Of a DNA stretch of 22,477 bases, positions 12,460 to 18,667 are shown in pieces. The notes under the pieces are model-generated. The model was not told the DNA's origin, did not search any database, and was given only the letters and a program-made list of their open reading frames with translations. Positions within the stretch are counted from its first letter, which is position 1; every line of letters starts with the position of its first letter. The stretch spans positions 1 to 22,477 of the forward strand of contig DBMG01000090.1 in NCBI GenBank assembly GCA_002304785.1, in the 5' to 3' direction. A program made the translations under genes and the position numbers. The DNA comes from Candidatus Accumulibacter sp. UBA704. Lineage in GTDB: Bacteria; Pseudomonadota; Gammaproteobacteria; Burkholderiales; Rhodocyclaceae.

Positions 12460-12556
12460 TCACCGAATCCTCGGAAAATAGTAAAATAGCCGCACTATAA
12501 CCAACTGTCGCGATTGGCCTTTTTTCCGTGGCGAAGGCATGTTAAAGTAAACCTTA

Positions 12557-12594
12557 ATTCGATAAACAGTAATTAATTACCATAATTATCGAAT
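12557..12594. promoter_or_regulatory. Nested dyad in the gltB-pntA intergenic region (candidate operator)
   Basis: The outer arms ATTCGATAA (12557-12565) and TTATCGAAT (12586-12594) are perfect inverted repeats around a 20-bp spacer. Inside lies the 12-bp perfect palindrome GTAATTAATTAC (12569-12580), its centre 1 bp from that of the outer arms. There is no T-tract after it, so it does not look like a terminator. It overlaps the only good -10-like hexamer (CATAAT, 12581-12586) on the pntA side, so repression or activation of pntAB is possible. Confidence 0.45.
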
Positions 12595-12768
12595 GAACCG
12601 GCAGCAACAGCCTAAAAAAGCGTGCCAATAATGGATGGATAAGACTCTGGCTGATGAGCTTGCTTAAGTCGCACCCGCAATCTTTGCTTATTTGGATTCG
12701 CAATTCACAAGAGAGGCTGCGCAGTTGGCGGCTTTTGTCATTTTTCGAATCAAGACATGGAGATCTGA

Positions 12769-14361
12769 ATGTCACTGAGTATCGGAGTACCACGTGAGAT
12801 ATTTCCAGGGGAGAAGCGTGTTGCGACTGTTCCCGAAGCCGTCGAAAAGCTGATCAAGCTTGGATTCAAGGTTCTTGTTGAATCCGGAGCGGGCGATCAC
12901 GCCAATTGCAGCGACGACAGCTACCGCGCTGCCGGCGCCGAAATCGTCGACGGAGCTGCGGCGCTTTGGGCATCATCCGATATCGTTTTCAAGGTTCGCG
13001 GCCCGAGCGAAGAGGAAGTTGGATTGCTGCGCGAAGGCGGCACCCTGATCTCCTTCATCTGGCCGGCCCAGAACCCCGAACTGATGCAAAAGCTGGCTGC
13101 CAAAAAGGCCACCGTCCTGGCGATCGATTCGCTGCCGCGGCAATTGAGCCGTGCCCAGAAGATGGATGCACTGACCTCCATGGCCGGCATCAGTGGCTAC
13201 CGCGCCGTCATTGAAGCCGCCAATGCCTTTGGCCGCTTCTTCAACGGTCAAATGACCGCCGCCGGCAAGGTTCCACCGGCCAAGGTCTTCATCGCCGGGG
13301 CCGGCGTCGCCGGTCTTGCGGCCATCGGAACCGCCGCCAACCTCGGCGCGATCGTCCGCGCCAACGACACCCGCGCAGAAGTCGCCGACCAAGTCAAATC
13401 CCTGGGTGGCGAATTCGTCAAGGTCGATTACGAAGAAGAAGGCTCCGGCGGCGGCGGCTACGCCAAAGTCATGAGCGAAGGCTTCCAGCAGGCGCAGCGC
13501 GAAATGTATGCCAAACAGGCACGGGAAGTGGACATCATCATCACCACCGCACTGATCCCGGGCAAGCCCGCCCCCAAGCTCATCACCGCCGAAATGGTGA
13601 AGAGCATGAAACCCGGCAGCGTCATCGTCGATATGGCGGGCGAACAAGGCGGCAACTGCGAACTGACCGAACCCGGCCAAGCCGTGGTCAAGCATGGTGT
13701 CACCATCATCGGCTACACCGACCTGCCCAGCCGGCTCGCCAAGCAATCTTCGACGCTGTATGCAAACAACCTGCTGCGCTTGGCCGAGGAACTGTGCAAG
13801 ACCAAGGATGGCCTGATCAACGTCAATATGGAAGACGACGCCATTCGCGGCTTGACAGTGATCAAGGAAGGCAACATTACCTGGCCGCCCCCACCGCCCA
13901 AAATCCCGGCAGCCCCCGCTGCCAAGCCGGCCGCGGCCGCGCCAGTTGCCCCCAAGAAATCGGCTCACGGTCACGGCGGCAGCAGCGAGCCGATGCCTGC
14001 CAACAAGATTGCGATATTGGTTGTGGTCGCCGCCGCTCTGTTCTGGTTGATTGGCGCCTACGCTCCGGCGGCGTTCCTCGGCCACTTCACGGTCTTCGTC
14101 CTAGCGTGTTTCGTTGGGTATATGGTCGTCTGGAACGTCAAGCCAGCACTGCATACGCCGTTGATGAGTGTCACCAACGCGGTGAGCAGCATAATCGCCA
14201 TCGGCGCGCTGGTGCAGATTGCGCCACCGCTGGCCGGCGGCATTTCGCGCCCCGACGAACTGATTCGCTGGCTGGCCATTGTGGCGATCGCGCTGGCGAC
14301 GATCAATATGTTCGGCGGCTTTGCCGTCACCCGGCGCATGCTGGAAATGTTCCGCAAGTAA
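12769..14361 (+). CDS. pntA: Proton-translocating NAD(P)+ transhydrogenase, alpha subunit
   Basis: Inner-membrane transhydrogenase subunit; with PntB it moves hydride from NADH to NADP+, driven by the proton gradient, and so supplies NADPH. The 530 residues match the long PntA form (E. coli 510). The NAD(H)-binding domain I covers about 1-375, with RVATVPE (17-23), the Rossmann motif GAGVAG (177-182), the mobile loop GGGGYAKVMSEGF (227-239) and IIGYTDLPSRLA (313-324). A Pro/Ala linker (about 373-410, with five prolines in a row) leads to four membrane helices (about 412-432, 436-455, 467-487 and 498-518). The ATG has GGAG 6 nt upstream. pntB follows 13 bp later. It is not the split PntAA/PntAB form found in some bacteria, because domain I and the helices are in one chain. 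Confidence 0.97.
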   Translation: MSLSIGVPREIFPGEKRVATVPEAVEKLIKLGFKVLVESGAGDHANCSDDSYRAAGAEIVDGAAALWASSDIVFKVRGPSEEEVGLLREGGTLISFIWPAQNPELMQKLAAKKATVLAIDSLPRQLSRAQKMDALTSMAGISGYRAVIEAANAFGRFFNGQMTAAGKVPPAKVFIAGAGVAGLAAIGTAANLGAIVRANDTRAEVADQVKSLGGEFVKVDYEEEGSGGGGYAKVMSEGFQQAQREMYAKQAREVDIIITTALIPGKPAPKLITAEMVKSMKPGSVIVDMAGEQGGNCELTEPGQAVVKHGVTIIGYTDLPSRLAKQSSTLYANNLLRLAEELCKTKDGLINVNMEDDAIRGLTVIKEGNITWPPPPPKIPAAPAAKPAAAAPVAPKKSAHGHGGSSEPMPANKIAILVVVAAALFWLIGAYAPAAFLGHFTVFVLACFVGYMVVWNVKPALHTPLMSVTNAVSSIIAIGALVQIAPPLAGGISRPDELIRWLAIVAIALATINMFGGFAVTRRMLEMFRK

Positions 14362-14374
14362 GGGAGATAAAAAC

Positions 14375-15802
14375 ATGTCTGAAGGTCTGTCCATAGTCTC
14401 CTATCTCGGAGCCACCATCCTCTTCATCCTTTGCCTTGGCGGCCTCTCCGACCAAGAAACAGCCCGGCGAGGAAACCTCTACGGCATTATCGGCATGACC
14501 ATTGCCGTGCTCGCGACGGTGTTCGGTCCGCGCGTCGGCACGGCCGGCCTGCCGTGGATCATCGGCGCCATGGTCGTTGGCGGGGCGATCGGCCTTTACG
14601 CCGCGCGTGTCGTGCAGATGACACAGATGCCGGAACTGGTTGCGCTGATGCATAGCCTCGTCGGTCTGGCGGCGTGCCTAGTGGGATTCGCCAGCTACGT
14701 GGATACATCAACACCGCTTACCGGCGCGGCAAAAGCGATCCACGAAATCGAAATCTACGTAGGCATTCTCATTGGCGCCGTGACGTTCTCGGGCTCGCTG
14801 ATTGCGTTCGGCAAGCTCTCGGCGAAGATTGGCGGCAAGCCCGTCCTACTGCCGGGCCGTCACCTGCTAAATCTAGCTGGCCTGCTGATCGTCATCTACT
14901 TCGGACGGGAGTTCCTGCACGCGATGACGGTCGCCCAAGGCATGACCGCACTGATCGTGATGACCGTCATTTCGCTGGCGTTCGGCGTACACATGGTCAT
15001 GGCCATCGGCGGTGCCGACATGCCGGTCGTGGTTTCCATGCTCAATAGTTACTCCGGTTGGGCGGCTGCAGCGACTGGATTCATGCTCGGCAACGATCTG
15101 CTGATCGTGACCGGTGCGCTGGTCGGCTCCAGCGGTGCCATTCTGTCCTACATCATGTGCAACGCCATGAACCGCAACTTCATTAGCGTCATCGCCGGCG
15201 GTTTCGGTTCCGACGGCAGCGCGCCCGCGAAGCCGGCGGGCGGCGGCAGCAGCGAACCTGCAGGAGAAGTCACCCCTGTGTCTGCCCAGGAAACCGCCGA
15301 ACTGTTGCGCGAAGCCAAGAACGTCATCATCGTTCCCGGCTACGGCATGGCAGTAGCACAGGCGCAGCACGCCGTGTGCGAGATCACCTCGCTCCTGCGT
15401 GAAAAGGGTGTTAACGTCCGCTTTGGCATTCACCCGGTTGCCGGACGCATGCCGGGCCATATGAACGTGCTGCTCGCCGAAGCCAAGGTTCCCTACGACA
15501 TCGTGTTTGAAATGGACGAACTCAACGAAGACTTTCCTGACACCGATGTGGCCATGGTCATCGGCGCGAACGACATCGTCAATCCGGCCGCCCAGGAAGA
15601 CCCGACCAGTCCGATTGCCGGAATGCCGGTTCTGGAAGTTTGGAAAGCCAAGACGTCGATCGTAATGAAGCGAAGTATGGCTTCCGGGTATGCCGGCGTC
15701 GACAACCCGCTGTTTTACAAGGAAAACAACCGCATGCTGTTCGGTGATGCCAAGAAGATGCTGGACGAAGTTCTCGGCTCACTAGCGAAGGCGGCAGCTT
15801 AG
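14375..15802 (+). CDS. pntB: Proton-translocating NAD(P)+ transhydrogenase, beta subunit
   Basis: Partner of PntA, with the NADP(H)-binding domain III and most of the proton channel. From the ATG at 14375 (GGAG 8 nt upstream, 13 bp after pntA) it has 475 residues; E. coli PntB has 462. The N-terminal two-thirds is a bundle of hydrophobic helices containing H93 in ALMHSLVGL, equivalent to the proton-relay histidine 91 of E. coli. A Gly/Ser/Pro-rich linker (about 277-301) joins domain III, with GYGMAVAQAQ (322-331), HPVAGRMPGHMNV (353-365), GANDIVNP (397-404) and KRSMASGYAGVDNPLF (432-447), all signatures of NADP binding. An in-frame upstream ATG at 14279 lies inside pntA and is not likely used. 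A strong terminator follows. Confidence 0.98.
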   Translation: MSEGLSIVSYLGATILFILCLGGLSDQETARRGNLYGIIGMTIAVLATVFGPRVGTAGLPWIIGAMVVGGAIGLYAARVVQMTQMPELVALMHSLVGLAACLVGFASYVDTSTPLTGAAKAIHEIEIYVGILIGAVTFSGSLIAFGKLSAKIGGKPVLLPGRHLLNLAGLLIVIYFGREFLHAMTVAQGMTALIVMTVISLAFGVHMVMAIGGADMPVVVSMLNSYSGWAAAATGFMLGNDLLIVTGALVGSSGAILSYIMCNAMNRNFISVIAGGFGSDGSAPAKPAGGGSSEPAGEVTPVSAQETAELLREAKNVIIVPGYGMAVAQAQHAVCEITSLLREKGVNVRFGIHPVAGRMPGHMNVLLAEAKVPYDIVFEMDELNEDFPDTDVAMVIGANDIVNPAAQEDPTSPIAGMPVLEVWKAKTSIVMKRSMASGYAGVDNPLFYKENNRMLFGDAKKMLDEVLGSLAKAAA

Positions 15803-15825
15803 CCGAGTCGGAGAAACTTCCATTG

Positions 15826-15856
15826 GAACGCCCGCTCGCGCGGGCGTTCTTTTTTT
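15826..15856 (+). terminator. Rho-independent terminator of pntAB
   Basis: A 10-bp GC-rich perfect stem (GAACGCCCGC at 15826-15835 and its complement at 15840-15849) with a 4-nt loop, followed by seven T residues (15850-15856). It starts 24 nt after the pntB stop and sits between the convergent pntB and dgt genes. The T-run serves the plus strand only. Confidence 0.93.
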
Positions 15857-15866
15857 CACAACCTGC

Positions 15867-16982
15867 TCAGACGTCTCCAACTGCAAACAACCTGCCATGC
15901 TCCTTCATGGCATAACGATCGGTCATTCCTGCGACATAGTCGGCCACACGCCTTGCCTGATCGTCGTCGGTCCGATACTCCCGCGGAAGCAAACGCGGAT
16001 CGCTCAGGAATGCCGAAAACAGGTCGTTTATGATTTTCTCTGCCTTACGGGTCATCCTTAGCACCTGATAGTGCTGATAGAGGTTGTTTCTCAGGAAACG
16101 CTTCATTTCGCGTTGAGCTTCGCACATCTCCTCCGAGAAACCGACGAGAGGCGCTGCATTGCGCACATCCTCTAGAGTCCGCGGCCCACAGCGGACAATA
16201 CTGGCACTCGTAGTTTCAATAAGATTACAGACCAAGGCGTTGATCATGTGCCGCACGGTTTCGTGAATCAAACGGCGGCCGGCGAGATCCTTGTTGCCAC
16301 CTTTGACGAGAATCAAATTCTTCCTGAATAGCGAAACTTCTTCCAGTTGATCCAGGGAAACCAATCCCGAGCGCAAGCCATCGTCTATGTCGTGATTGTT
16401 ATAGGCAATTTCATCGGCGAGATTGCAGATTTGAGCCTCGAGCGAAGGTTGCATACGGTTCAGGAAACGCACACCGAGTTCTCCCAATTTGCGAGCCTCG
16501 TCTTGCGAACAGTGTTTCAGTATTCCTTCGCGTGTTTCAAAACATAGGTTCAAGCCATCGAACGCCGCATAACGCTGTTCGAGCTCATCGACAATTCTGA
16601 GACTCTGCAGATTGTGTTCAAACCCCCCGTGCCCACGCATGCACTCGTTGAGGGCATCCTGCCCGGCGTGTCCGAACGGAGTGTGGCCGAGGTCGTGGGC
16701 GAGGGCGATCGCTTCGGCAAGATCCTCGTTGAGACTCAAGGCGCGCGCGACGCCTCTGGCTATCTGGGCGACTTCGAGGCTGTGGGTCAGCCGTGTGCGA
16801 AAGAGATCGCCTTCATGATTCACAAAGACCTGTGTCTTGTATTCCAGCCGGCGAAAGGCTGTCGAATGGACAATTCGGTCGCGGTCTCGCTGAAACTCCC
16901 CCCGATAAGCCGGCGGATCATCGGGGAAGCGCCGGCCCTGGGAATTCGCCAACGATACGGCAAAGGTCCTCAGGTTATCCAC
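15867..16982 (-). CDS. dgt: Deoxyguanosinetriphosphate triphosphohydrolase-like protein (HD domain)
   Basis: Member of the dNTP triphosphohydrolase family, which splits a dNTP into deoxynucleoside and triphosphate; exact substrate range is not visible. With the GTG at 16982 it has 371 residues, the length of the shorter bacterial branch, below the roughly 505 of E. coli Dgt. The HD metal site is complete: H67 (RLTHSLEVAQI), H96-D97 (ALAHDLGHTPFGHAG) and D190 (ADEIAYNNHD). The N-terminal RDRDRIVHSTAFRRLEYKTQVF block is typical. The start is uncertain: GTG at 16982 gives an 8-nt overlap with the aroB stop (GTGGATAA), GTG at 16991 has GAGG only 3 nt away, and TTG at 17030 would overlap aroB by 56 nt. 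It is the last gene of the aroK-aroB-dgt run. Confidence 0.9.
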   Translation of the reverse strand: MDNLRTFAVSLANSQGRRFPDDPPAYRGEFQRDRDRIVHSTAFRRLEYKTQVFVNHEGDLFRTRLTHSLEVAQIARGVARALSLNEDLAEAIALAHDLGHTPFGHAGQDALNECMRGHGGFEHNLQSLRIVDELEQRYAAFDGLNLCFETREGILKHCSQDEARKLGELGVRFLNRMQPSLEAQICNLADEIAYNNHDIDDGLRSGLVSLDQLEEVSLFRKNLILVKGGNKDLAGRRLIHETVRHMINALVCNLIETTSASIVRCGPRTLEDVRNAAPLVGFSEEMCEAQREMKRFLRNNLYQHYQVLRMTRKAEKIINDLFSAFLSDPRLLPREYRTDDDQARRVADYVAGMTDRYAMKEHGRLFAVGDV

Positions 16983-18063
16983 GTCTTGCACGAGCCTCAA
17001 TTGCCCGCCCGATCTCCGCAGATGAGGCAACGTCGCTTACCGCCGCTTTGCCCAGTTCCCTAAGCAGTACAAGGCGCAGTTTCCCGTTTTGAACCTTCTT
17101 GTCATGTTGCATCAATTCCATATAACGCCCGACCCCCATGGCGGGACCGAAAACGGGCAAGCCCGCTCGCCTGAACAATGCTTCCGCGCGATTGACATCC
17201 CCCTCGCCAAGCCAACCGAGCAAGCGAGACAACTCAATCGCCATCATGGTGCCCGCGGCTACTGCTTCGCCATGCAACCATCGGCCGTAGCCCAATCCAG
17301 CTTCGATGGCATGGCCGAATGTGTGCCCCAGGTTAAGCAACGCTCGTTCGCCAAGCTCGCGCTCATCCGCGGCGACGATTTCCGCCTTGTTCCTGCAAGA
17401 ATGGTAGATCGCGTTCTCGAGGGTCTCCGGATCCTTACGCAGCAAATCCTCAAGATGGTTTTCCAACCATTCCAGAAAGGGAAGATCACGGATGAGGCCG
17501 TACTTGATCACCTCGGCCAGTCCTGATCTCAGCTCACGATCCGGAAGGGATGCAAGTGTTTCCGGATCGGCCAGAACCAGTTTCGGCTGGTAGAAGGCAC
17601 CGATCATGTTCTTGCCCCGTGAATGATTGATCGCGGTTTTTCCCCCGACCGACGAGTCGACCTGTGACAGGAGCGTTGTGGGAATCTGGACAAAAGGCGC
17701 ACCTCGCTGATAACACGCGGCAGCAAATCCAGTCATATCTCCGACAACACCACCTCCCAACGCCACCAGAGTCGTGTTTCGTTCGCACGAATTGGCGATG
17801 AGGGCGTCAAAAATTGTGTTCAAGGTTTGCCAATCCTTGTGCCACTCTCCATCCGGAAGAACAATCTCCACTACTTGGACACCCGCATCACGCAATTTCC
17901 GTGCGACACCGCGCAAGAGAATGGGAGCAACTACCTCATTGGTAACGACAGCGACCTTCGGCTGAACAAGAAGAGGAAGCAACAATTCCATTTGCCCGAC
18001 AACCCCGCTTCCGATATGGATCGGATAGGAACGGTCACCAAGCGCAACGTTCAGAGTTTCCAT
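16975..18063 (-). CDS. aroB: 3-Dehydroquinate synthase
   Basis: Second step of the shikimate pathway, turning DAHP into 3-dehydroquinate with NAD+ and a divalent metal (zinc or cobalt). At 362 residues it has the E. coli length. The NAD-binding motif GGGVVGDMTGF is at 103-113, SSVGGKTAIN at 137-146, and the metal ligands fit E184 (GLAEVIKYGL), H247 (NLGHTFGHAIE) and H264 (LHGEAVAAG). Its ATG lies inside the end of aroK (13-nt overlap), and its stop overlaps the proposed dgt start, so aroK, aroB and dgt should be translated from one message. Confidence 0.98.
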   Translation of the reverse strand: METLNVALGDRSYPIHIGSGVVGQMELLLPLLVQPKVAVVTNEVVAPILLRGVARKLRDAGVQVVEIVLPDGEWHKDWQTLNTIFDALIANSCERNTTLVALGGGVVGDMTGFAAACYQRGAPFVQIPTTLLSQVDSSVGGKTAINHSRGKNMIGAFYQPKLVLADPETLASLPDRELRSGLAEVIKYGLIRDLPFLEWLENHLEDLLRKDPETLENAIYHSCRNKAEIVAADERELGERALLNLGHTFGHAIEAGLGYGRWLHGEAVAAGTMMAIELSRLLGWLGEGDVNRAEALFRRAGLPVFGPAMGVGRYMELMQHDKKVQNGKLRLVLLRELGKAAVSDVASSAEIGRAIEARARRG

Positions 18064-18581
18064 CTTTCGGAAATTTCCTTGAGCAAGAATTGGAGAACAC
18101 CTTGCGCATTCGTCCGACTGCCGTCAACAATCAGGTTCGCAACCTCCCGGTAGAGAGGATCACGAATGGCGAACAACTGATTAAGCTTCAGCAGCGGGTC
18201 GGCGACTTGAAGCAACGGCCTATTCCGGTCATTCCTCGTTCGTTCCCACAGTGTTTGCGGCGGCACGTTCAGATAGACGACGAAGCCGCTAGCGCGCATG
18301 TTTGCCCTGTTTTCTGCGCGCAGCACGCCACCACCACCGGTCGCAACAACCAGGCCGCTTCGCGCAGACATTTCGGCAATGATTTGAGCCTCGCGTTTCC
18401 GAAAACCATCCTCCCCCTCGATTTCAAAGATCGTGGGGATACTGACCCCGGTGCGTGCCTCGATTTCCTTGTCCGTATCGACAAAACTCAGACTCAGACG
18501 CTTGGCAAGCGACCGCCCAATCGTAGTCTTGCCAGCCCCCATCAAACCGACCAGGTATATGTTTTCAGATATGTTTTCCAC
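18051..18581 (-). CDS. aroK: Shikimate kinase
   Basis: Phosphorylates shikimate at the 3-hydroxyl using ATP, fifth step of the shikimate pathway, in the cytoplasm. The 176 residues fit the family (E. coli AroK 173). The Walker A loop is GLMGAGKTT (12-20), shikimate-binding residues include D36 (VDTDKEIE) and R61 (GFRKRE), GGGGV (82-86) forms the substrate loop, and R121 (RPLL) is the lid arginine. The start is a GTG pinned by a TAG three codons upstream, and the next in-frame ATG is within Walker A. No Shine-Dalgarno is visible, and the GTG lies in a small hairpin. It overlaps aroB by 13 nt. A terminator stands between it and pilQ, so it probably has its own promoter. AroL is the alternative name, but the pilQ-aroK-aroB order supports aroK. 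Confidence 0.95.
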   Translation of the reverse strand: MENISENIYLVGLMGAGKTTIGRSLAKRLSLSFVDTDKEIEARTGVSIPTIFEIEGEDGFRKREAQIIAEMSARSGLVVATGGGGVLRAENRANMRASGFVVYLNVPPQTLWERTRNDRNRPLLQVADPLLKLNQLFAIRDPLYREVANLIVDGSRTNAQGVLQFLLKEISERWKL

Positions 18582-18599
18582 TGCGGTATTCTACCGCAG
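18581..18599 (-). promoter_or_regulatory. Hairpin and -10-like element at the aroK start
   Basis: CTGCGGTA (18581-18588) and TACCGCAG (18592-18599) are perfect 8-bp arms around a 3-nt loop; the first G of the aroK GTG is the last base of the stem. The minus strand reads TAGAAT (18593-18588) across the loop, five of six matches to a -10 box, ending 6 nt before the GTG. If it acts as a promoter the aroK mRNA would be almost leaderless. I found no matching -35. Confidence 0.35.
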
Positions 18600-18622
18600 C
18601 GAGTCGGCAAATACGGAGGCGC

Positions 18623-18652
18623 AAAAAAACCGGCGTTGAGCCGGTTTTTTTT
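18623..18652 (-). terminator. Rho-independent terminator after pilQ
   Basis: Stem CCGGC (18630-18634) with GCCGG (18640-18644) and a 5-nt loop, flanked by seven A on one side and eight T on the other, so the stem can be extended by A-T pairs and the signal could work both ways. In the minus direction it lies 15 nt after the pilQ stop and ends the pil operon before aroK. Confidence 0.88.
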
Positions 18653-18667
18653 GCTGCGCATCGAAAA

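Larger units (their letters stand above)
12278..12768. other. AT-rich regulatory region between divergent gltB and pntA, no gene seen
   Basis: 491 bp without a credible gene. The part from about 12400 to 12600 is clearly richer in A and T than the flanking genes. The gltB side holds a promoter, an upstream direct repeat and a leader hairpin. The pntA side holds a nested palindrome, a CATAAT (12581-12586) that could be a -10 but has no convincing -35, and a GGAG 6 nt before pntA. A 79-codon minus-strand frame (12554-12793) runs into pntA and looks fortuitous. I see no tRNA, small RNA or mobile-element remnant. Confidence 0.7.

Noticed and set aside
12554..12793. 79-codon minus-strand open frame in the gltB-pntA gap
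   Set aside because: It overlaps the pntA start in antisense, crosses the palindromic element, has no clear RBS and no recognisable domain.
12973..14085. 370-codon minus-strand open frame rich in Gly, Asp and Phe
   Set aside because: Antisense to pntA, whose motifs and length are secure; composition is typical of a complementary-frame artefact.
14873..15460. 195-codon minus-strand frame opposite pntB
   Set aside because: His/Asp/Gly-rich shadow of pntB with no domain and no RBS.
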